Positions 32,575-39,019 of a stretch of 53,044 nucleotides of DNA are shown here, one piece after another. The DNA comes from a virus. The stretch's first letter is position 1. The number at the start of each line of letters is the position of its first letter. The notes below the pieces were generated by a model that saw only the letters and a program-made list of their open reading frames with translations, did not search any database and was not told where the DNA came from. The DNA lies in the IMG/VR virus record IMGVR_UViG_3300044530_001358, positions 1 to 53,044 of that record, one strand, 5' to 3'. Made by a program: the position numbers and the translations under genes.

Positions 32575-32762
32575 TATAATTTTATTTGAGTGTCACCAGA
32601 CATTTCAACTTCACGTTGTTTTTTTAATTCTTCAAGTTGAGTCTTCATCGACTCGTTAAATAATTTTTGTATTGCGTTTTGTCGACCTATATTTTCTTGG
32701 TTTCTCGCGGCAATCCTTTTTCTGTGTGCGGTCTCACCGCCCCTTTTTTTTGATTTTCCCAT
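32574..32762 (-). CDS. Small basic phage protein, 62 aa
   Basis: The N-terminus GKSKKRGGETAHRKRIAARN is very basic and resembles small proteins of T4-like cyanophages that begin KSKKxGGxxAHRxR. The remainder is a charged helix (FNESMKTQLEELKKQREVEM). It could bind nucleic acid. It overlaps the gp46-like start by 1 nt. Confidence 0.72.
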   Translation of the reverse strand: MGKSKKRGGETAHRKRIAARNQENIGRQNAIQKLFNESMKTQLEELKKQREVEMSGDTQIKL

Positions 32763-32773
32763 TTTGTCTGTTT

Positions 32774-33124
32774 TTAATTTTGTTTAGGTCTATTTTCTTC
32801 AAACCACTCAACGATTGCGTTGATTGCCCATACTGACCCTGAAGCCAACATACCGTCAAAGAACCATGAAACCATATCGGTTACTCCGAGTAATTCGTGT
32901 ACAGGTGAATATAAGAAAATTCCGTAAAAAAATCCAACCCAAACTGAACAACACATCATACATGCCAACATTTTTGATAAGAACTCTCCAAATCCTTGGA
33001 ATGGTGCGGTTGGGTTAGAACCCCACTTGTTAATGAAATTTCTTGGTCCGTTAAAGATTGAACCATAAACTAAGATGTTGCTTATCCCATAAGCCATAAT
33101 CATCCATACTAATAATTGTACCAT
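32774..33124 (-). CDS. Membrane protein, 116 aa
   Basis: Hydrophobic segments at about 1-24 (VQLLVWMIMAYGISNILVYG), 49-70 (LSKMLACMMCCSVWVGFFYG) and 82-103 (MVSWFFDGMLASGSVWAINA) suggest three helices; the end is charged (EWFEENRPKQN). A CMMCC cluster is in the second helix. Function is unknown; it sits in the replication block between small genes. Confidence 0.7.
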   Translation of the reverse strand: MVQLLVWMIMAYGISNILVYGSIFNGPRNFINKWGSNPTAPFQGFGEFLSKMLACMMCCSVWVGFFYGIFLYSPVHELLGVTDMVSWFFDGMLASGSVWAINAIVEWFEENRPKQN

Positions 33125-33127
33125 ATC

Positions 33128-33298
33128 TTATTCGAAAATTATTCCCTCATTTTCAATGTACTGTTTAAAAGCACCCTCAGCAACTTCCTTTGTTGGGTAA
33201 AAACCAATTGCTCCATCTTGTTCTGTTGGGTCTATTACAATAAATGAACCCGCTGGTGTTTCATAGACAAATGTGTCTAAAATTTCTTGTGTTATCAT
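33128..33298 (-). CDS. Small hypothetical protein, 56 aa
   Basis: ATG at 33298 to TAA at 33128. The sequence ITQEILDTFVYETPAGSFIV, DPTEQDGAIGFYPTKEVAEG, FKQYIENEGIIFE looks like a compact beta-alpha domain. It fills the gap between two genes (3 nt and 8 nt spacing), which supports it as real. It is not recognised. Confidence 0.65.
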   Translation of the reverse strand: MITQEILDTFVYETPAGSFIVIDPTEQDGAIGFYPTKEVAEGAFKQYIENEGIIFE

Positions 33299-33306
33299 AT
33301 TTTTTT

Positions 33307-34074
33307 TTATTTATATAGTTTATCGTCAAGGTTTGACCCTTTTAAATAGACGGCTTGTTTATTGTCTTGGAACTTTTGAATCTCTTGAATTGTCTGTTCC
33401 AATTCTCTTATTTTTTTGTCTTTCTCCAACGTTTCCTGTCTAACTTTAGCTAAAGTTGTTTGTAACGCGTCTAACTTCGGTTTCAAAGAATTGTTGGTTG
33501 ATTCCTTCTCTACGACCACTTCCACTATCTTTTCAACAGGTGGTCTATCTAGTTGTTTGTCTAGTTCTTGTCTAAGTTCATCTAGTTCTTGCTCCTTTTT
33601 AGACATTTTATCTTGGAAGATATTTTCCATTTCTGTCGTTTTAGTGGAAAATTCTCGCCCTTCCGATTCCAACTGTTGTATTTTTAACAACAGTTCATTC
33701 TCTTGTGTGTTGTCACAAATATATTCTATTTTTGTGACAACGACTTCAACAGGAATCTCTTTGACCACCTCTTTTTCAACAGGAACCTCCACAAATACTT
33801 CTTTAATTACCTCAACAGGAACCTCCACGTACTCAATCTTAACTACCTCTTTGATAACCTCAACAGGTATTTCCACCCGTTTTTCTCGGATTACCTCAAT
33901 TTCCACCCGTTTTTCTTGTTCTCCACCCGTTTTACTCAACAAACCATACTTTTCAATCGTAAACCCCTCCAAATACGATTTCTTAACAATATCTTCTGGT
34001 ACGAACTTATTCAGTTCGCAGTATCTTGTTAGGTCTTTGTATTGTTTTGAATCAAGTTCAAGGGTGATGTTCAT
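33307..34074 (-). CDS. VEVIKEV-repeat coiled-coil protein, 255 aa
   Basis: ATG at 34074 (MNITLELDSKQY) chosen because it lies one base after the gp47 stop; an upstream in-frame start would overlap gp47. Residues about 65-120 carry at least six copies of a [EK]-V-P-V-E-V-I-K-E-V type unit. The remainder is a heptad-rich coiled coil (QDKMSKKEQELDELRQELDK, RQETLEKDKKIRELEQTIQE). Such valine/glutamate repeats form extended beta-like or fibrous stalks in other proteins. The small N-terminal domain (TRYCELNKFVPEDIVKKSYL) is unrecognised. Its place inside the recombination operon is unexplained. Confidence 0.75.
   Translation of the reverse strand: MNITLELDSKQYKDLTRYCELNKFVPEDIVKKSYLEGFTIEKYGLLSKTGGEQEKRVEIEVIREKRVEIPVEVIKEVVKIEYVEVPVEVIKEVFVEVPVEKEVVKEIPVEVVVTKIEYICDNTQENELLLKIQQLESEGREFSTKTTEMENIFQDKMSKKEQELDELRQELDKQLDRPPVEKIVEVVVEKESTNNSLKPKLDALQTTLAKVRQETLEKDKKIRELEQTIQEIQKFQDNKQAVYLKGSNLDDKLYK
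33730..33915. repeat. Tandem degenerate repeat coding VEVIKEV units
   Basis: AT-rich degenerate units with recurring AACAGGAACCTCCAC and TTTGATAACCTC-like blocks on the plus strand. They encode the alternating Val/Glu/Lys stretch of the 33307-34074 protein. Confidence 0.6.
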
Positions 34075-34075
34075 C

Positions 34076-34855
34076 TTAGTAGTTAACAAGTTTTTCAGTT
34101 CCTTCAACCAAGTTATCTATTGAGTTGATGTAGAATGATAAAAACGGTTTAGGGTTTGGTAAGTCAATAAAGTCATATTGGTCTGATTCAAGGTCGTATA
34201 CACCATATCCATGTTTGGTAATCTTCTCACCAAAATTTTGTTGAATGGTTGAACCAATCATATATGCTTTCTTTTTACCAGGGATATCAAACACTTGTCG
34301 TTTGTGAATGTCTCCACATAATACTAAGTCGCACCCACTGAATTTATCTACATCAAATCCATCTTCAAACTTATACCCAATATCAGTGTATAGTCCTTGG
34401 ATAGGTCCATGGAATAATCCAATGTTTTTCTTATCTGATTTTTGAATGTCAGGTGGAATGTTATGTTCCATTAAAGAGTAGACACACCAATTTACATTAT
34501 CATCTTCGTAAACTCCACGATTCTTTAAATAAGTAATGTTATCATTCTTCAAAGAATCAATTATAGGAGTGAGCGCATCCAACCTTGTATTGTTGTTCTC
34601 CAAGAAATCATGGTTCCCAATAATAACAACAGTTTTGGCAATTTTAGCACATTCAGATAACACCCAAGCAACGAATTCAACCAGTTCTGGCGTCATCTGA
34701 TTTTTTGAATGTACCAAGTCTCCCGTGAACACAATACGGTCAGGTCGGATGGATGCCCACTCCTTTAATGCAGTTTCCAATATCCCACGATATAAATCAT
34801 GGTCTTTAAACAGTCTGATATGTAAATCAGAAAAATGTACTAATCTCTTAATCAT
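34076..34855 (-). CDS. gp47-like recombination nuclease (SbcD/Mre11 family)
   Basis: 259 aa. The calcineurin-like phosphoesterase motifs are in order: HFSDLHIR (D-x-H), VFTGDLVHSKN (GD), VIIGNHDFLENN (GNHD), LVLCGDIHKRQVF (GD-x-H) and an earlier IGLFHGPI. These coordinate two metal ions for exo- and endonuclease activity. It forms a complex with the gp46-like ATPase to process DNA ends and start recombination-dependent replication. It is compact, lacking the C-terminal capping domain of longer Mre11 proteins. It overlaps the zinc-ribbon gene by 8 nt. Confidence 0.92.
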   Translation of the reverse strand: MIKRLVHFSDLHIRLFKDHDLYRGILETALKEWASIRPDRIVFTGDLVHSKNQMTPELVEFVAWVLSECAKIAKTVVIIGNHDFLENNNTRLDALTPIIDSLKNDNITYLKNRGVYEDDNVNWCVYSLMEHNIPPDIQKSDKKNIGLFHGPIQGLYTDIGYKFEDGFDVDKFSGCDLVLCGDIHKRQVFDIPGKKKAYMIGSTIQQNFGEKITKHGYGVYDLESDQYDFIDLPNPKPFLSFYINSIDNLVEGTEKLVNY

Positions 34856-35090
34856 TTAATGTTAGTTTTGTTTCCTCTTCATCCTCAAAAGGATTAAATC
34901 CTTTGTTAATGTGACCACACTCATCACATTTGTAAATTGGGAATGGTACTGTTGTGTCCTCAGCGGAACCTGTCAATAATTTTGACACTTTTTTGATGTA
35001 AATTACTTCTCTAAAGTAGATACTATTACAAGCATCACATTTGGTTGTCTCACATTCTCTTAAGTTAACTTTTGGTTTAATTGTTTCCAT
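34848..35090 (-). CDS. Zinc-ribbon protein, 80 aa
   Basis: Two Cys pairs, CDACNS (about residues 18-23) and CDECGH (about 54-59), with separated strands between, form a likely zinc ribbon; a further Cys at 13 and an acidic tail (FEDEEETKLTLND) flank it. Zinc ribbons of this size bind nucleic acid or polymerase. It is between gp47 and a membrane gene, overlapping both (8 and 14 nt). Confidence 0.75.
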   Translation of the reverse strand: METIKPKVNLRECETTKCDACNSIYFREVIYIKKVSKLLTGSAEDTTVPFPIYKCDECGHINKGFNPFEDEEETKLTLND

Positions 35091-35277
35091 TTAATTCGTC
35101 TATTTGTTTTTGTAGTTTAATACATTGTAATTCCATCATAAACGCAACCCCAACCCAACATAAAGTCCCTGTCGCCATTATAACAGTGTTATACTCGGAT
35201 GTGATTAAATTGGTTGTAATTGTAATTAATGATACTGCTAACATAATAGCATAAGTAAATTTTGATAGTTTAGTCAT
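35077..35277 (-). CDS. Small two-helix membrane protein, 66 aa
   Basis: Two hydrophobic helices (FTYAIMLAVSLITITTNLI and TVIMATGTLCWVGVAFMMEL) followed by a short polar helix (KLQKQIDELNGNN). It overlaps the zinc-ribbon gene by 14 nt. No function assigned. Confidence 0.65.
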   Translation of the reverse strand: MTKLSKFTYAIMLAVSLITITTNLITSEYNTVIMATGTLCWVGVAFMMELQCIKLQKQIDELNGNN

Positions 35278-35304
35278 AATATAATTTTTGATAAGTTTAA
35301 TTCT

Positions 35305-36165
35305 TTATTTCTGATTTGTCAAATATTGTTTGACATCTATACCCATAATGATATTCACAATGTCTTGAGGAACTTTGTATTCATCATATAAACTATCATC
35401 TTTTAGATGAGATATTACACAACCATATAGTTTAATGTTCTCATACTTTGTGCCTTCCAACATTTTTAATAACAACTTACCATAAAGTGGTAATTGAACA
35501 TAGTAGTGACCAAGTGCGGTATCGTCATATTTCTCAAATGGTTTTAACATTTTCTTTGTATAGTTTGTGGAGGCAAAGTTCTTTTTTTTGTTTGTTTTCC
35601 AATCGGTAATGACAATTCCATATTCACTTTTGTCACGATTCATCATCAACCAAACTTTGTCGGGCTGACCCGTGTACCCTAATTCAGGGTGACCCAAGAC
35701 CATCTCAGTATCGAGTAGTATCGCCCCCCTTTCTTCCATCAAGTCAAGATATTTTTTGCCAGCAACAATCATATTGTCCCCCTTCATAATCTGACTCAAG
35801 TCACATTTGAATTCAGGTTGTCTTACTTGTTTGTAGTTTCCGTTACGTTTGATAACATCACTCTCCAATACAAAGTGAACACGACTTCCCATATTGGTTG
35901 AGTATGTTCCTGCCGCAGCCCATTCTTCAATAAGTTCTTGTTGACGTTGTGGGTCACCACCCGCAACTTTTAAAGCGATTTCTTCGGTCGCAAACTCTGT
36001 ATAGAATTTCTTTAATACCTTAGATACTGACGGGTAGTCTGTCCTACCATTCATGGTATAGATGTGGTTTTCTTCCTCAAACGATAAACCGAGCTCGGTT
36101 TGTTTTTGAGAAATAATCTCCCTTATCTCTTTCGCAATATCATTTAATTTCATAGTAGTATTCAT
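35305..36165 (-). CDS. PD-(D/E)XK nuclease (RecB/Cas4-like)
   Basis: 286 aa from ATG at 36165 (a start at 36153 is also possible; both overlap the primase gene). The nuclease core is visible as LLDTEMVL (first acidic), GYTGQPDKVWL (D of GxPD), VITDWKTNKKK (D-x-K) and the Q-x3-Y motif in HYYVQLPLYGKLL, as in RecB-type nucleases. These enzymes degrade DNA ends with a single catalytic site. An N-terminal IYTMNGRTDYPSVSKVLKKF is typical of phage exonucleases of this group. With gp46/47 and RuvC it forms a recombination module. Confidence 0.85.
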   Translation of the reverse strand: MNTTMKLNDIAKEIREIISQKQTELGLSFEEENHIYTMNGRTDYPSVSKVLKKFYTEFATEEIALKVAGGDPQRQQELIEEWAAAGTYSTNMGSRVHFVLESDVIKRNGNYKQVRQPEFKCDLSQIMKGDNMIVAGKKYLDLMEERGAILLDTEMVLGHPELGYTGQPDKVWLMMNRDKSEYGIVITDWKTNKKKNFASTNYTKKMLKPFEKYDDTALGHYYVQLPLYGKLLLKMLEGTKYENIKLYGCVISHLKDDSLYDEYKVPQDIVNIIMGIDVKQYLTNQK

Positions 36166-37054
36166 CAATTTGTCCTCTTATATCACAGATGTCTTTATCA
36201 ATCGGCAATTTTATTATTTTTATTTTGTTATATAACACTCCGCCATTTAATTCGTGGTATAGTTTTAATCCGTCTTTCCAAGCGTCGCCATCAGGACATA
36301 TAATCACGTTACCCTTGGCGTTCAAGTATAGAGTTTCAAACAATAACTTGCTCATCTTCTTACCCAACATCACAATAGAGTTATCCAAAAAGAATCCGTC
36401 AAATGCCCCCTCCACCAAATATACATCTTTATTCCAATCAATCATACCTTCGTTGAATATTATTTCATCTTTCGCCGCGGTTGGATTCTTATATTTTATC
36501 CTACCTTTTACCCACGACCTTGCAACAAAATAATTCAACGTACCCTCTTTATTAAATGAAGGAACGATGATTCTGTAGGCAAAATCACCAGTAGCGGTAT
36601 AACCTATCTTATATTTTTTGATTATCTCATCTGTAATACCTCTTGATTGTAGGTATCGGTAAGCCTCAATATGTGGAATAAATCTTGGGTTGGAGTCCTC
36701 AAAGGTCGTATATCCCTCAGGCAATTTTAATTTTGGTTTCTTGGCATCTTGTTGTTTTAACTCCTCAGGTTTGATTAGGTTATAAACTTTCTTTTGGGCT
36801 TTGGTGGCATGTTTATCAAATAATTTACCTAATGGTCCTTGAGTTCCGTATGTCTCACCACATGACCAACATTTATATACGTGTTTAGAATAGTTAATCT
36901 CAAGGTTTCCTTTACCATCACCATTGTCCAATCCTTTTTCAGCTGCACAGACAGGGCAGTCAAATGATATTTGACCCTTAGATTCATAGTGTTGTTTTTC
37001 GTTACCTAAAACATCCCTAAGTAATTCTACTAAAACCTCTACCTCTTCTGTCAT
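36140..37054 (-). CDS. DnaG-type DNA primase
   Basis: 304 aa. The N-terminus has a zinc-binding domain, CPVC (near residue 33) and CWSC (near residue 62), with the CHC2-like spacing. The catalytic Toprim domain follows: VYLVEGAFDGFFL (E-x-x-x-D) and IICPDGDAWKDGLK (D-x-D). It makes RNA primers for lagging-strand synthesis. It is shorter than bacterial DnaG and lacks the DnaB-binding C-terminal domain, as in phage primases (T4 gp61). No helicase gene is seen here. A TATATTTG box lies 4 nt before the start. Confidence 0.92.
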   Translation of the reverse strand: MTEEVEVLVELLRDVLGNEKQHYESKGQISFDCPVCAAEKGLDNGDGKGNLEINYSKHVYKCWSCGETYGTQGPLGKLFDKHATKAQKKVYNLIKPEELKQQDAKKPKLKLPEGYTTFEDSNPRFIPHIEAYRYLQSRGITDEIIKKYKIGYTATGDFAYRIIVPSFNKEGTLNYFVARSWVKGRIKYKNPTAAKDEIIFNEGMIDWNKDVYLVEGAFDGFFLDNSIVMLGKKMSKLLFETLYLNAKGNVIICPDGDAWKDGLKLYHELNGGVLYNKIKIIKLPIDKDICDIRGQIDEYYYEIK

Positions 37055-37058
37055 GTCT

Positions 37059-37066
37059 CAAATATA
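37059..37066 (-). promoter_or_regulatory. TATATTTG box (TAnnTTTG type) before primase
   Basis: Exact consensus on the minus strand with only 4 nt before the ATG at 37054, so the transcript would be nearly leaderless. A TTTG lies 14 bp upstream, closer than the usual 19-21. Confidence 0.5.
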
Positions 37067-37085
37067 GTAAAAATTTACGACAAAT

Positions 37086-37259
37086 CTATTCTTCAGGATC
37101 ATTTCCTATAATATACTTCCTCCACCATTTTTTAAGTGGGGTTTCCTCAGATAACTCATATTCAACCATAAAAATAATCATAAAGATTATTGCCAAAATG
37201 ATTAAATGAGTAATAAATAATTTTATTAAAATTTTTTTAAAAAGAACCATATTAAACAT
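37086..37259 (-). CDS. Small membrane protein, 57 aa
   Basis: ATG at 37259 (or 37250, MVLFKK) to TAG at 37086. A lysine-containing start is followed by one long hydrophobic helix (LFITHLIILAIIFMIIFMVE) and a charged tail (SEETPLKKWWRKYIIGNDPE). It fills an otherwise empty gap; no function is evident. Confidence 0.6.
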   Translation of the reverse strand: MFNMVLFKKILIKLFITHLIILAIIFMIIFMVEYELSEETPLKKWWRKYIIGNDPEE

Positions 37260-37266
37260 AATTATC

Positions 37267-37641
37267 TTATGTCCAATTAATTTTTTTTATTTCCTCAACA
37301 TATCTTAATTTAATTCCAAAATAAGCCGCTTGGTCTTTAACCTCATTAAAAATTGCACTTTTAATTAGTTTAGTAACTTTGATTTTAGAAACTCCAGATT
37401 TATTATATATGTCAGATTTAAACCAACTATGCTCTTCGAATGAATTATATCTAGCACGTATTTCCCCATTGAACTCAATATCAACTTCGTTAATAAAATC
37501 GTATTTTCTAAAACCAACAATATAGAATGACCCTCTTAACCTATCGTTAAAAGGTGTAATTTCTTTTTTAGAAAACTTTTTGAGTAATTTCTTAATTACC
37601 TTTGAATCATCATCACGAATACATTTACCATTTACTCCCAT
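37267..37641 (-). CDS. Hypothetical protein, 124 aa
   Basis: Basic alpha/beta protein (KVIKKLLKKFSKKEITPFND, GSFYIVGFRKYDFINEVDIE, RARYNSFEEHSWFKSDIYNK). It is not recognised. It has the best promoter in the window: TATCTTTG 4 nt before its ATG with a TTTG 19 bp further upstream, so it is likely an early gene. Confidence 0.72.
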   Translation of the reverse strand: MGVNGKCIRDDDSKVIKKLLKKFSKKEITPFNDRLRGSFYIVGFRKYDFINEVDIEFNGEIRARYNSFEEHSWFKSDIYNKSGVSKIKVTKLIKSAIFNEVKDQAAYFGIKLRYVEEIKKINWT

Positions 37642-37645
37642 TTAG

Positions 37646-37676
37646 CAAAGATAGGCAAAAATTTGGAATTACCAAA
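37646..37676 (-). promoter_or_regulatory. Host-type promoter, TTTG-N19-TATCTTTG
   Basis: On the minus strand TTTG (37673-37676), exactly 19 bp, then TATCTTTG (37646-37653). This matches the Bacteroidota consensus for -33 and -7 elements. The ATG follows after 4 nt. Confidence 0.65.
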
Positions 37677-38271
37677 TTTCTTTCATTTTCATTAAACCGA
37701 GTGCGGCACAATAAGCATCAGTAGAATCAAAATTTTCTTTTTTGAGGGTATTGTTTTTGGTGTATTGCCACAAGATTTGTGGTTCGCGTTTTGCTACTAA
37801 TTCCCATATCACGACTTTCTTGTCTATGTCTTTTGGAAGACCACCAAATAAAACGAATTTTCCTTTATCGTTTTGTTGTACAAGGTGGGGGAAGGCAAAT
37901 TTTCTTGAATTATAAGTTGAGATGAATTCAGGTACGATTCCAAGAACATCGTAGACTTCTTTACATACCAAGGTATTGAACCTCATTAAGGTTCCAACGG
38001 TATATACGTTATTAGAATTTAAAAGTGGTTCCTCAATCACAACATTTGTGATTCCCATTCCAACATAATCTTCAAGTTTTTTTCTAAAGATGTGTCCTTT
38101 AAGAATAAGTTCTTCAATTTTATTTTCAACCTTTGGTTTAGGTACAGGAGAAATGTGTGTTAATTCTAAAAGTTCTTTTGTTTGGATGTCAAATAATGCA
38201 ACACCAATTGTACGAGTTGACACATCTAACCCTAATACCTTGGGGGATTGATTAAGTTTATTTTTATTCAT
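37669..38271 (-). CDS. RuvC-like Holliday junction resolvase
   Basis: 200 aa from ATG at 38271 (MNKNKLNQSPKVLGLDVST); longer in-frame starts would run into the upstream GIY-YIG gene. The RNase H-fold acidic residues are in LGLDVSTRTIGVALFD (D1), VVIEEPLL (E2) and NFDSTDAYCAALGLM (D3/D4). It would resolve branched DNA before packaging, the job of gp49 in T4 but with a different fold. It belongs to the recombination block. Confidence 0.85.
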   Translation of the reverse strand: MNKNKLNQSPKVLGLDVSTRTIGVALFDIQTKELLELTHISPVPKPKVENKIEELILKGHIFRKKLEDYVGMGITNVVIEEPLLNSNNVYTVGTLMRFNTLVCKEVYDVLGIVPEFISTYNSRKFAFPHLVQQNDKGKFVLFGGLPKDIDKKVVIWELVAKREPQILWQYTKNNTLKKENFDSTDAYCAALGLMKMKEIW

Positions 38272-38290
38272 TTTTGTTCTAATATCTTTT

Positions 38291-38968
38291 TTATTTTTCA
38301 TATTCCCATCTAAACCCTCCTGAGGTTTTATGATTACGAACATTTCTACAAACTTCGGAAATATGTCTAATTTGTAAAGAGTTTTGTGCTAATGCGATTG
38401 ATTCCCAAACTTTAATTAAATTACCATTCAAATCTAATTGTCTAACTTTTATTTTAACTGTTGATGCGTTAGATAATCTTTTTTTGAATTTTTCAGTATA
38501 TGTTTTTCCTTTATTTGGTGATTTTCTACCTTTACACGATTTGGATAAATTTTTTTTATGTGTTTCAGTTCTTTCAAGACCATTATTAAGCCAAGGAATT
38601 GGTTTACCTTTCTTAGTTTCAGACATTTTTAACTTTGATTCTGAAGTATGTTTCCTTCCTTTTGTTGATGGTGGTTCATCACCACCAATAGTCCCGTTGG
38701 TTAATTCACATCCAATATACTTGAAATACGAAATATAAAATTTTTCCCAATAACCCCAATCAGATTTATCTACAACATCAATAACCTCAATTTGTGGTAA
38801 AAAATTATTATCAATTAATTTTCTTATCCACCTATCTTTATAACTATCATGTAAAACCCTTTCACTAATATGCCTCCTCAATCTACGATTAATATCTGTT
38901 GTTTTTCCAACATATCGGAGTTGTTTTGATTGTGGGTCAATTAAAATATAAATAAAAACTTTTGTCAT
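38291..38968 (-). CDS. GIY-YIG homing endonuclease with NUMOD3 repeats
   Basis: 225 aa from ATG at 38968 (MTKVFIYILI); an ATG five codons earlier lies before the TATTTATA box. The nuclease domain has VFIYILIDPQSKQLRYVGKT, DINRRLRRHIS and the catalytic Glu in WEKFYISYFK. The middle carries NUMOD3 units (TKGRKHTSESKLKMSETKKG, ERTETHKKNLSKSCKGRKSP), and the C-terminus has a NUMOD1/IENR-like tail (VWESIALAQNSLQIRHISEV). It sits between structural genes and the RuvC-like gene, and its 3' end touches the start region of that gene. Confidence 0.92.
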   Translation of the reverse strand: MTKVFIYILIDPQSKQLRYVGKTTDINRRLRRHISERVLHDSYKDRWIRKLIDNNFLPQIEVIDVVDKSDWGYWEKFYISYFKYIGCELTNGTIGGDEPPSTKGRKHTSESKLKMSETKKGKPIPWLNNGLERTETHKKNLSKSCKGRKSPNKGKTYTEKFKKRLSNASTVKIKVRQLDLNGNLIKVWESIALAQNSLQIRHISEVCRNVRNHKTSGGFRWEYEK

Positions 38969-38971
38969 AAT

Positions 38972-38979
38972 TATAAATA
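38972..38979 (-). promoter_or_regulatory. TATTTATA box, candidate late promoter
   Basis: Exact box on the minus strand (GATATTTATAAT) 3 nt before the ATG at 38968. Confidence 0.45.
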
Positions 38980-39019
38980 TCATAATTACGACAAAAGTAG
39001 TTAGTACTGAAGTGTAACC

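Noticed and set aside
33416-34123. 235-codon plus-strand frame rich in Ser and Thr
   Set aside because: It mirrors the VEVIKEV repeat and coiled coil of the minus-strand gene; low-complexity antisense shadow.
38272-38343. Longer N-terminus of the RuvC-like protein starting at 38343
   Set aside because: It would lie within the GIY-YIG coding region and precedes the conserved start LGLDVST by a poor, unmatched stretch.
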